Shown piece after piece: positions 17,986 to 26,145 of a DNA stretch of 40,990 nt. Position 1 is the first letter of the stretch, and every line of letters starts with the position of its first letter. A program made the translations under genes and the position numbers. This DNA comes from CBFHWY01 sp965659675 (GTDB lineage Bacteria; Bacteroidota; Bacteroidia; Flavobacteriales_G; Salibacteraceae). Location of the stretch: contig CBFHWY010000015.1 in the NCBI GenBank assembly GCA_965659675.1, forward strand, positions 1 to 40,990. The letters are read 5' to 3'. The notes under the pieces are model-generated. The model did no database searches and was not told the DNA's origin. It saw nothing but the letters and a program-made list of their open reading frames with translations.

Positions 17986-20478
17986 ATGAGCTTAAAAAGA
18001 ACGCTTTCCAGTATTTCGTTACTTTTTTTCATCTCAGGTGCACTGTATGCTCAAGATTGTAATAAACCTCAAGAAGCCTGGAATGCGCTAGGCCCAGTCC
18101 CCATTTTAAAGCGCAATACCCCTTATCAGGGCATTCTTGTTTCATGCGAGCACCCGAGCTCCGATACCAGCTATCAACGCTTTTTTGTTGGTTCAAACTC
18201 CTCTGGATTGTTCTATACCGAGGATGCTGGAAATTATTGGGAGAATCTAACAGATAATGCAAGACTACCGGGAATGGGTGTTCAGGATATCGCATTGCAT
18301 GAAACAGATCCAGGTATAATTCTATTGGCCACAGGGATGACTACCTACAATAAGGATTATGGTCAGGGATTGGTCTATACCACTGATTTTGGGCTCAACT
18401 GGAATGTGGTCAAAGAGATCAACCCAAAATCTCATACACGGAAGATCGCCCGACGTGTTAAGATATTGCCGGGGTCCTATGCTGCGCTGGCCGGTGTAGA
18501 AGATGAGCTCTGGTTTACTGAAGATCTGCGAAAAGCAGGCTCATGGAGGATGGTTTGGAAAGCGATCACAGGAGACAAACGCAATGGTGATTTCTATATT
18601 TCCGAGATCAAATTTCATCCTGAATTCCCAGGTATACCAGACTTTTACATAGCGTGTTCGGATCCTGGGGCAGACCAGGGGGGCAGTAAGGCCTTTAGAG
18701 TTGACCTACAGGATAACTTTAAGGTGACTCCCATCAACCCAGACGGTATAAAAGCTAGCCCGCGAATCGACGTAGCATGTAGCGAGGCTGCACCTAATAG
18801 GCTCTATATGATACTTAATCGCCCCGGGAGCAACTTTGACCTGCACGTAAGCGATGACAGGGGCGAGACCTGGAGACTTACGCGGAATCTCAAAGCTTAC
18901 GGAATGGGAATGGCAGGCTTCGAAATGGAGGTTTCCCCAACTGACCCTGAGTTGATCTATTACGGAGGGATCAGCTTTTTTAAACAAGTTGGGATCGACA
19001 AAGGGCTGCCAAACAGGGTACAGAGAAATATCCACGATGATACCAGAGACTTCCTCATTCTCGAAGGGAGTGAGCCAGGATATCAGGGAGATAAAGATGT
19101 TTTACTTAATGCCAACGATGGCGGACTATCGATCAACATGGCTGGCGCAAAAAAGAACTGGAACTCTCTGGTGGGAGAGGGTGTCTTTGGATTGAATATC
19201 AGCCAATTCTATGGCATTGCTCTCCACCCTTCTGATACTAATGTACTCGCTGGCGGTCTGCAAGACAATGGAACAATACTATGGGATAAGACCAAAGATG
19301 TTAGACATCTTTTTGGTGGCGATGGAGGAGATTGTGTTTATATGCCTGACGGACGCATGATCGCCAATTACAACTCCGGAGCTAGTCCAGGAAAGATATT
19401 CCAGTTTGACGGCAGAAAGACCGATCAGTATACCAAAACATCTTTTGGAGAGAGCAACTCTCCTCTTGAAATGATTCCAGCAAATGTGAATAAACTTTTT
19501 TACGCTCACGCCCAGGCTGGGAATCCGCCCATTTTCGATCTCGTTGAACTGAATGTGTCAAGTGGGGAGATCAGGAATTTGAGCAATAAAGGGAATAAGG
19601 CGGTGAAGGCCATTGGCTTATCACCTTCTGATCCGCAAACGCTTTATTACGCCAACTTGCATGTGAGCTATGGAGGAGAACCCGAAGGCATCGTTTGGCG
19701 CTCCAATAATGGGGGTGAATCCTGGACTGATATCTCAAAAGCGTTGGCAGGCAGCAGGTCTATGAGGGTTAGTGATATCGCCGTTCATCCGGATGACGGA
19801 GATATTGTCATGGTATCTTACGGAGGAAATGCACCTGCGAATAAGGTATTCATTAGTACAAATGGGGGTAATTCCTGGCAAGACATGAGTCGTGGCTTAA
19901 CTGAATTTGGAATAAATCGACTCAAAATTTCACGGCATGGAATGGCATTCGCTGCGAGTGATGATGGGGTTTATGTATTTGATAAGGTCACCCAATCGTG
20001 GAAATGCTATTCAAACGGGCTTCCAGTCGTTCCCATTTCTGACATTGAATTTGATTATTGCAATGAACGTGTAGTTATTTCCACTTTTGGAAGAGGCTTG
20101 TGGGAAACGGAATATGAGTTCTCTGAATTAGAATCTGTTTTCCCTCCACTTGTGATTGATTCTGACACGACCATCTCAAGCGATGTGTTCTTAGGAAGAG
20201 ATCTTGTGATCGCCAAAAAAGCGAAGCTGATCATTAAGGGTGAACCATCTGAGCCCATTGATGTTCAACTACTTTCGGGAGCTAAGATTACCCTCGAAAA
20301 GAAAGCAGAGCTGATACTGGAGCACGCCAGGATAAGTACCCCTTGCGCTGGATCCTGGTCACTTCAATACGATTTTGGCTGGCTCTCTAAAAAAGTAAAG
20401 GCTGAGGTAATTGAAAATGAAGGAACTGAACTCCAAAAATTAAAGCAAACGGACTTTGAGCTTAGACAAAGAGAATAA
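17986..20478 (+). CDS. Secreted Asp-box (BNR/sortilin-like) beta-propeller protein
   Basis: The 830-residue protein has a signal peptide (about residues 1-22). It has at least five Asp-box motifs (S/T-x-D/N-x-G-x-x-W), for example YTEDAGNYWENL, YTTDFGLNWNVV, VSDDRGETWRLT, RSNNGGESWTDI and STNGGNSWQDM. These mark sialidase/sortilin-type beta-propellers, which bind or process glycans or peptides. A short beta-strand-rich region with DTTISSDVFLGRDLVIAKKA follows. No canonical T9SS sorting domain is seen at the end, which is charged and helix-prone. No catalytic residues are recognised. The last 23 bases overlap the next gene, so the true 3' end deserves checking. Confidence 0.82.
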   Translation: MSLKRTLSSISLLFFISGALYAQDCNKPQEAWNALGPVPILKRNTPYQGILVSCEHPSSDTSYQRFFVGSNSSGLFYTEDAGNYWENLTDNARLPGMGVQDIALHETDPGIILLATGMTTYNKDYGQGLVYTTDFGLNWNVVKEINPKSHTRKIARRVKILPGSYAALAGVEDELWFTEDLRKAGSWRMVWKAITGDKRNGDFYISEIKFHPEFPGIPDFYIACSDPGADQGGSKAFRVDLQDNFKVTPINPDGIKASPRIDVACSEAAPNRLYMILNRPGSNFDLHVSDDRGETWRLTRNLKAYGMGMAGFEMEVSPTDPELIYYGGISFFKQVGIDKGLPNRVQRNIHDDTRDFLILEGSEPGYQGDKDVLLNANDGGLSINMAGAKKNWNSLVGEGVFGLNISQFYGIALHPSDTNVLAGGLQDNGTILWDKTKDVRHLFGGDGGDCVYMPDGRMIANYNSGASPGKIFQFDGRKTDQYTKTSFGESNSPLEMIPANVNKLFYAHAQAGNPPIFDLVELNVSSGEIRNLSNKGNKAVKAIGLSPSDPQTLYYANLHVSYGGEPEGIVWRSNNGGESWTDISKALAGSRSMRVSDIAVHPDDGDIVMVSYGGNAPANKVFISTNGGNSWQDMSRGLTEFGINRLKISRHGMAFAASDDGVYVFDKVTQSWKCYSNGLPVVPISDIEFDYCNERVVISTFGRGLWETEYEFSELESVFPPLVIDSDTTISSDVFLGRDLVIAKKAKLIIKGEPSEPIDVQLLSGAKITLEKKAELILEHARISTPCAGSWSLQYDFGWLSKKVKAEVIENEGTELQKLKQTDFELRQRE

Positions 20479-21391
20479 GACTGTCCTGATCACCGGTGGA
20501 ACTGGTTTGATCGGTGGAGTGATCACAAAAGAACTTCAGAAAAAAGGCTATGCTGTGCGCTATCTATCGCGCAGCAAGCGGGATAATGATGACATCGAGA
20601 CCTTCAAATGGGACATTTCAAAGTCATTTATCGAAGAAGGTGCCTTTAATGGTGTTGATACGCTGATCCATCTTGCCGGAGCCAATATTGGTGAGCTTCC
20701 CTGGAATGAAAAGAACAGGAAACTCATTTTAGAAAGCCGGACAAAAAGTTCACAGCTACTTGTCAATGAGCTTAGGTCATTGGCATTGGATGAAAAACCA
20801 AAACAGGTTATTTGTGCATCGGCGATCGGTTACTATATGGGCCAGGGTGGGGAAAAGATATTTGAAGAGTCAGATAAAGCCGGAGCAGGCTTTCCATCGG
20901 AGGTGACCCAGGATTGGGAAAAAGCCACGGATGACTTCAGATCATTGGGAATTCCATGTGCCCAATTGAGAATCGGCATCGTATTGAGCACCCAGGGCGG
21001 AGCATTGCCACAAATGATGTTACCTACAAACTTGCTCGCCGGAGCGCCAATCGGGAGCGGAAAACAACGTATGAGCTGGATCCATATCGAAGATGTAGCG
21101 GGTATGTTCGTACATGCTTTGGAGCATCAGCTGGATGGTGTTTTTAACGCAGTTGGACCTCAGCCTGTTTCCAATGCCGACTTTATGAGTCATCTGAGAA
21201 AAGCGATGAGAAAGATCAATTTGGCACCTCCTTTACCGGCATTTGTGTTAAAACTCGCTATGGGTGAACGGGCAAGTCTGGTACTGGAAGACCTGGCTGT
21301 TTCCTCTGCCAGGATCGAGAAAGCGGGCTATCAGATGCGGTTTAAGGATCTTGAGCTATGCCTGAATGATCTGATCACTAGGTCGATCTGA
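20456..21391 (+). CDS. TIGR01777-family NAD(P)-dependent epimerase/oxidoreductase
   Basis: The 311-residue protein has an N-terminal Rossmann site (LITGGTGLIGG, GxxGxxG), the extended-SDR middle region (CASAIGYYMGQGG) and a C-terminal DUF1731-type segment (PLPAFVLKLAMGERA). The TIGR01777/YfcH family resembles nucleotide-sugar epimerases but its substrate is unknown. The start is taken as TTG 20456, inside the upstream gene; no ATG or GTG lies between it and the nucleotide-binding site. It converges with the polyprenyl synthase gene and overlaps it by 14 bp. Confidence 0.87.
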   Translation: MSLDKENKTVLITGGTGLIGGVITKELQKKGYAVRYLSRSKRDNDDIETFKWDISKSFIEEGAFNGVDTLIHLAGANIGELPWNEKNRKLILESRTKSSQLLVNELRSLALDEKPKQVICASAIGYYMGQGGEKIFEESDKAGAGFPSEVTQDWEKATDDFRSLGIPCAQLRIGIVLSTQGGALPQMMLPTNLLAGAPIGSGKQRMSWIHIEDVAGMFVHALEHQLDGVFNAVGPQPVSNADFMSHLRKAMRKINLAPPLPAFVLKLAMGERASLVLEDLAVSSARIEKAGYQMRFKDLELCLNDLITRSI

Positions 21392-22340
21392 TATGAAGCT
21401 TTTCAGCAAGCTGTACCAATGCCTTTTCGATCTCAGGAACACCATTACACTTTAGTAGGGCTTGAGTAGCCAGTTCAAAGTGCTTTTCTTTGAGTTCTTC
21501 GACTTTGTCCTTTGCGCCCAGTGCATCAAAAAGCTCGAGGCAACGAGTGATCTTTGTTTGCCCTTCGAGACGGTTCTTGTGATAGATATCCCAAAGTTCT
21601 GTTCTCAGTTCATCGTTGTCAGATTCTAATGCAGACAAATAAAGAATGGTCTTCTTATTGGCCAAAATATCTCCGCCGACTTGTTTCCCAAAGCTTTTTG
21701 GGTCGCCATAAGCATCCAGGTAATCATCCTGAAGTTGGAATGCAACACCTAAATGATGACCAAACTCACCAATGTTTTTCTGTTGTGCTGCGTCAGCTCC
21801 AGCTTGAATAGCTCCAAGTTGCAATGAGCCGGATAAGAGGGCGGCAGTTTTTAAAGAGATCATCTTGATATACTCCTCGGAACTAACGTCTTCTCGGCCT
21901 TCAAACTCCATGTCAAACTGCTGGCCGTCACAAACCTTAAGGGCGGTATCATTAAAACATCGCAGCAGCTCATCCAGGTTTTGCTCAGCTTCTTTTTGAA
22001 GATGCTGATAAGCAATGATGAGCATGGCATCTCCAGATAGGATCGCCACATTCTGATTCCATTGTTTGTGCACGGTATCATTTCCTCTTCGCAGAGGAGC
22101 TTCATCCATGATATCATCATGCATCAGGCTGAAGTTGTGGAAGATCTCTACTGCCATAGCCTGATTGATGGCTTTTTCTGGTTTGTCGCCAAATAGTTGG
22201 CATGACAACAATGTAAGCAAAGGTCTTATGCGCTTTCCGCCGATATTTAGGATGTAGCGGATGGGCTCATAGAGTTCCCTGGGCTTATCTGGAAGGGCAA
22301 TGGCTTGTAGCTTCTCTTCGATCAGTGTACTCAGATCCAT
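21378..22340 (-). CDS. Polyprenyl (short-chain isoprenyl) diphosphate synthase
   Basis: The 320-residue all-alpha prenyltransferase elongates allylic diphosphates with isopentenyl diphosphate. The first Asp-rich motif is HDDIMDEA (D75, D76, D79) followed by PLRRG; the second is QLQDDYLDAYGD. The first motif is the short DDxxD form without the two-residue insert of E. coli-type FPP synthase, and a Phe sits five residues before it. That combination is typical of type I geranylgeranyl synthases, so a C20 (possibly C15) product is inferred. Its ATG overlaps the rfbA stop by one base; it is the last gene of the RND-rfbA operon. Confidence 0.92.
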   Translation of the reverse strand: MDLSTLIEEKLQAIALPDKPRELYEPIRYILNIGGKRIRPLLTLLSCQLFGDKPEKAINQAMAVEIFHNFSLMHDDIMDEAPLRRGNDTVHKQWNQNVAILSGDAMLIIAYQHLQKEAEQNLDELLRCFNDTALKVCDGQQFDMEFEGREDVSSEEYIKMISLKTAALLSGSLQLGAIQAGADAAQQKNIGEFGHHLGVAFQLQDDYLDAYGDPKSFGKQVGGDILANKKTILYLSALESDNDELRTELWDIYHKNRLEGQTKITRCLELFDALGAKDKVEELKEKHFELATQALLKCNGVPEIEKALVQLAEKLHIRST

Positions 22341-23200
22341 TATTTGATCAGGTTAAGCAGGTATTTACCATAACCACTTTTAACCAATGGTTGGGCGATT
22401 TGTTCCAGCTGAGCAGCATCGATATATTTCATTCTGAAGGCAACTTCTTCGATACATCCGATCTTCAATCCTTGTCGTTTTTCAATGACCTCTACGAATT
22501 GATTTGCATCCATTAAAGAAGCAAAAGTTCCCGTATCGAGCCAGGCAGTGCCTCTATTCATCATCTGAACTTTTAGCTTACCGCCTTCGAGATAAACCTT
22601 ATTGACATCAGTGATCTCGTACTCACCCCGCGCACTTGGTTGCAGATTTTTGGCAATGTTCACTACCTCGTTATCGTAGTAGTAGAGTCCGGGTATGGCG
22701 TAATTGGATTTTGGCTTTTCTGGCTTCTCTTCAATGCTCAGGGCTTTAAAGTCGTCGTCAAACTCAACCACACCATAGCGTTCTGGATCGGAAACGTGAT
22801 ATGCAAATACAATCCCTCCATCTGGATCATTACAATCTTGCAGCGATCTGGCCAGGCCTTCTCCGTAAAAAATATTGTCTCCCAGAATCAGAGACACCTT
22901 ATCATTTCCAATAAATTCTTCTCCAATGACAAAGGCTTGGGCAAGGCCATTTGGAACTTCTTGCACCGCATACTCAAAACGACATCCCAATTGACTACCA
23001 TCACCCAGTAAACGTTTGAAGTTTGGAGTGTCCTCAGGAGTTGAAATGATCAGGATCTCGTTGATCCCAGACATCATCATCAGCGATAATGGATAATAGA
23101 TCATCGGTTTATCGTAAACCGGCATGAGTTGTTTGCTCATGGCATAAGTGATAGGGTACAGGCGCGTGCCAGAACCTCCAGCCAGTATGATTCCTTTCAT
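22340..23200 (-). CDS. rfbA: Glucose-1-phosphate thymidylyltransferase
   Basis: The 286-residue enzyme makes dTDP-glucose from dTTP and glucose-1-phosphate, the entry to dTDP-rhamnose and other deoxysugars. It has LAGGSGTRLYPITYAMSKQL (pyrophosphorylase signature), PVYDKPMIYYPLS, LGDNIFYG and the C-terminal WLDTGTFASLMDA. Length and motifs are canonical. No rfbB, rfbC or rfbD lies nearby, so the pathway is split over the genome. It overlaps the RND gene by 4 bp and the polyprenyl synthase by 1 bp, so all three are probably co-translated. Confidence 0.95.
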   Translation of the reverse strand: MKGIILAGGSGTRLYPITYAMSKQLMPVYDKPMIYYPLSLMMMSGINEILIISTPEDTPNFKRLLGDGSQLGCRFEYAVQEVPNGLAQAFVIGEEFIGNDKVSLILGDNIFYGEGLARSLQDCNDPDGGIVFAYHVSDPERYGVVEFDDDFKALSIEEKPEKPKSNYAIPGLYYYDNEVVNIAKNLQPSARGEYEITDVNKVYLEGGKLKVQMMNRGTAWLDTGTFASLMDANQFVEVIEKRQGLKIGCIEEVAFRMKYIDAAQLEQIAQPLVKSGYGKYLLNLIK

Positions 23201-25584
23201 TCTTTTTTCTTTTCGATTTCTAATTGCTCCAGATCAAGATCATCTTCTTCACTATAGATCTCAAAATAAGGATGTTTGAAGGATTTTGAAAATAGATATT
23301 TCTCAAGGCTGAGTAAAAAGGAAGGTAAGATCAGAAGGTTTGATAGCATGGCGATCAGCAATGTGAAGGACACAAGAAGTCCAAGGGCTCTGGTTCCTCC
23401 AAATTCTGAAGAAACAAAGACAGAAAACCCGAAGAATAATATAATTGAAGTGTAGAACATACTCACTCCAGTTTCAGAAAGGGCCTTATGCACTGCAGGT
23501 CTTATTTGATCATTATTGTTCTTTAATTCCTGCCGGTATTTGGCCAGAAAGTGAATGGTGTCATCCACTGAGATCCCGAAGGCAATTGAGAACACCAGCA
23601 CAGTAGATGGCTTGATAGCAATATCCAGATAACCCATCAGGGCAGCGGTAACCAGTAGTGGAAAGAAGTTCACCAGAACAGAGATCAAGATCATCCTAAA
23701 AGAGTTGAAGAGCAGCGCCATGATTCCGGCTACGATGAGAATCGCCAGAGCAAGTGAAATGAACAGATTCTTGACCAAATATTTTGCGCCTTCCAGGTAG
23801 ACCACCGATTTTCCAGTGAAGTTCACCTCAAATTTTGATGGGTCCATGATGGAGTCCACCTTGGGTCTAAGATCCTCCAATAAAATGTCCATTTTATCGG
23901 TTCCTACATCCGCCATTTGAAGGGTGATACGAGCTCGCTGATAGGTGCTGTCCAGATAGGGCGACATGATGTTCTTATCTCCACCAAAATTATCGATGTA
24001 AGGTTTAAAGAATGCGCGCTCGCGATTGTTGATCAATTCATATTTAGAGGGCATTCCATTGTAAAAGCTTTGCTTCACGAATTTGATCCCTTCAACAACA
24101 GACATCGGTTTGGAGAACTCAGGGTAAGAGTAGACTAGATCCTGAACCTTTTCCATCTTCTTTAAGGTGGAGCTGCGCATGATCATTCTGGACTTATCTG
24201 CAGCTACCGTGATCTCAAATGGCATAATCCCCTTAAAATGCTCCTCAAAGAACTTCAGGTCCTTGGTCACAAAATGCGATCGGGGAAGGTCGTCCACTAT
24301 GTTACCAGTTGATTTGATCAAACTGAAGCCGTAAATAGACACCACAAGCAACAGACCTGCAATACTGTAGATCACCGGGCGTCTGTTTTCGACCAGTCGG
24401 GTTAAGACGGAGACGAATTTTGTGACCCAGGGCATGTCGAGGTGTTTGGTATGACGTGCTTTTGGAGGCCGCAGAAAGCTGAAGATGATCGGTATGAGTG
24501 TGATGGAGAACACAAAGAGCAATAGAATATTCAATGCGGCCACGATTCCAAACTCAATGAGCAGATTGGATTGTGTAAAGATGAATGTTGCAAAACCTGC
24601 AGCCGTAGTGGCATTGGTCATGAATGTTGCTTTGCCAACGTGATACACAACGCGAGTAAGTGATTTTGCATTGTTTTGGTGAGACTGAAACTCACTGTGG
24701 TATTTGTTAATGAGGTAGACACAGTTTGGTACTCCGATCACGATAAGTAGAGGGGGAATGATGGAGGTGAGAATGGTGATCTCAAAATCAAAGACCCCCA
24801 TGGTACCGATCGACCAGGTGACCCCCATGGCCACAACAAGTAATGAGATCAAAATGGGTTTGATGGAACGGAAAAAGAAGAAGAGGATCAGTACGGTGAC
24901 CAAAACGGAAAGCCCGATGAAACGCCCCAATTCCTTCTTGACCATATTCGTAACGATGGTCCGAATGAAGGGCAGTCCGCTGTAATGCATCTTGAGCGCA
25001 TTCTCGTCGGCAAAGCTTTGGGCTTTCACCATGATTGCATCAATGAGCTCTTGTCGATCCTCAGAGTTAAAGACCTCATCATTCAAGCTGATCGCCATTA
25101 AACTGGCATCGGTTTCTGGATTGTAGAGAATGTTCTTGTAGAAAGGCATGCCATCGATGATGGTGCGCAGGGAGTCTAGCTCTTTCTGGGAATCTACTTT
25201 TGATCGAATGAGGGGTTGAACAAGAAACTTTTTTGGACTGTCGAGACGATTCAATTGATAGACATTCGCTACTGAAACAACCGTGTCAACCCCTTCGATC
25301 TCTTTCAGTGATTTAGAAAAGTCGAACCAGGAATTGAAGAGCTCATGATTTTTGAGGGGGTTTTGTTCTATCCCCAAAACGATCACCGTAGGTTCTTTTC
25401 CGTATTGATCCCGGAATTCATGGTAGGCAATGAGCGTACTGTCGTCTTTGGGCAAAAGCTCAGGAAGCCCGTATTGAAAACGTACCCGTGTACCCATATA
25501 ACCCATAAAAATGGTGATGAGTGCAAGGATAGACAGGATGACAAACCTGTTCCTCAATATGATTCCGGCGATTCTAAGCCACAC
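23197..25584 (-). CDS. RND/MMPL-family transporter (Patched-like, two sterol-sensing-type halves)
   Basis: The 795-residue protein has two repeats of one plus five membrane helices, each with a large extracytoplasmic loop after its first helix. The fourth helix of the second half carries GISVDDTIHFLAKY, the Asp pair of the proton relay. The matching segment of the first half reads GVPNCVYLINKY, with Pro-Asn in place of Asp-Asp. Relatives export lipids, hopanoids or other hydrophobic molecules; the cargo here is unknown. The C-terminus is Glu/Lys-rich. The start is GTG at 25584 with a degenerate -7 box 7 nt upstream. It is the first gene of the three-gene operon. Confidence 0.88.
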   Translation of the reverse strand: MWLRIAGIILRNRFVILSILALITIFMGYMGTRVRFQYGLPELLPKDDSTLIAYHEFRDQYGKEPTVIVLGIEQNPLKNHELFNSWFDFSKSLKEIEGVDTVVSVANVYQLNRLDSPKKFLVQPLIRSKVDSQKELDSLRTIIDGMPFYKNILYNPETDASLMAISLNDEVFNSEDRQELIDAIMVKAQSFADENALKMHYSGLPFIRTIVTNMVKKELGRFIGLSVLVTVLILFFFFRSIKPILISLLVVAMGVTWSIGTMGVFDFEITILTSIIPPLLIVIGVPNCVYLINKYHSEFQSHQNNAKSLTRVVYHVGKATFMTNATTAAGFATFIFTQSNLLIEFGIVAALNILLLFVFSITLIPIIFSFLRPPKARHTKHLDMPWVTKFVSVLTRLVENRRPVIYSIAGLLLVVSIYGFSLIKSTGNIVDDLPRSHFVTKDLKFFEEHFKGIMPFEITVAADKSRMIMRSSTLKKMEKVQDLVYSYPEFSKPMSVVEGIKFVKQSFYNGMPSKYELINNRERAFFKPYIDNFGGDKNIMSPYLDSTYQRARITLQMADVGTDKMDILLEDLRPKVDSIMDPSKFEVNFTGKSVVYLEGAKYLVKNLFISLALAILIVAGIMALLFNSFRMILISVLVNFFPLLVTAALMGYLDIAIKPSTVLVFSIAFGISVDDTIHFLAKYRQELKNNNDQIRPAVHKALSETGVSMFYTSIILFFGFSVFVSSEFGGTRALGLLVSFTLLIAMLSNLLILPSFLLSLEKYLFSKSFKHPYFEIYSEEDDLDLEQLEIEKKKE

Positions 25585-25591
25585 GACGCCT

Positions 25592-25599
25592 CAAAAATC
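25592..25599 (-). promoter_or_regulatory. Degenerate -7 box of the RND operon
   Basis: On the minus strand the sequence reads GATTTTTG, one mismatch from TAnnTTTG, ending 7 nt before the GTG at 25584. A TTTG (minus strand, 25615-25618) lies 15 nt further upstream, slightly closer than the usual -33 spacing. Confidence 0.35.
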
Positions 25600-25683
25600 T
25601 AAAACTTAGCGATACAAATCTTGTTTAATTGGAATAAGTCTAGTTAATGAGCTTCGAAGGGGCATAAAGTGCTAGACTAGCGC

Positions 25684-25691
25684 TATCTTTG
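25684..25691 (+). promoter_or_regulatory. -7 box of the thioesterase gene
   Basis: TATCTTTG is a full match to TAnnTTTG and ends 5 nt before the ATG at 25697, predicting a leaderless mRNA. It is divergent from the RND operon promoter in the same 112-bp spacer. Confidence 0.65.
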
Positions 25692-25696
25692 CAAGA

Positions 25697-26089
25697 ATGG
25701 AATTGATCACACATAAGATCTGTATGACCCGTGATATTGGGGTTCACGGAAATCTCTTTGGCGGGCTCATGCTCGCGTGGATGGATGAAGCTGCTGCTGC
25801 AATGGCCACCAAGGTCTGCCACTCTCCAAACATGGTAACGGTGAAGATCGAAGAAGTGAACTTCAAGAAGGCGGTGAAAGTTGGCATGCAGATCTTGATC
25901 TATGGTAAGGTCTCAAGAATGGGCAATACCTCGATCACACTCCATATGGAGGCCAGAAAATACAATGTTTACAGCGGAGAGGAAACACCAGTTTGCACCA
26001 CCAACATTGTTTTTGTTCGCATCGATGAGAATGGAGATCCCGTTCCAATTCCGAGTCCAGTCAAGGAACGCTATGCTCATTTGAGTTGA
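25697..26089 (+). CDS. Acyl-CoA thioesterase, hotdog fold (YciA/BACH-like)
   Basis: The 130-residue protein has the hotdog-fold thioesterase core: GNLFGGLMLAWMDEAAA (residues about 18-34) holds the helix with the catalytic Asp, followed by MVTVKIEEVNFKKAVKVG. It should hydrolyse acyl-CoA to free acid and CoA in the cytoplasm; the preferred chain length cannot be told. The ATG is fixed by the promoter 5 nt upstream. It is a single-gene unit ending 56 nt before the start of the decayed adhesin gene. Confidence 0.9.
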   Translation: MELITHKICMTRDIGVHGNLFGGLMLAWMDEAAAAMATKVCHSPNMVTVKIEEVNFKKAVKVGMQILIYGKVSRMGNTSITLHMEARKYNVYSGEETPVCTTNIVFVRIDENGDPVPIPSPVKERYAHLS

Positions 26090-26118
26090 TATAAGCAGAT
26101 GATTTAGTGTCATTTGCT

Positions 26119-26126
26119 TAGTTTTG
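26119..26126 (+). promoter_or_regulatory. -7 box upstream of the decayed adhesin gene
   Basis: TAGTTTTG is a full match to TAnnTTTG, 19 nt before the ATG at 26146. The promoter looks intact although the gene is broken. Confidence 0.5.
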
Positions 26127-26145
26127 TGGGATAAACCTGTACACC

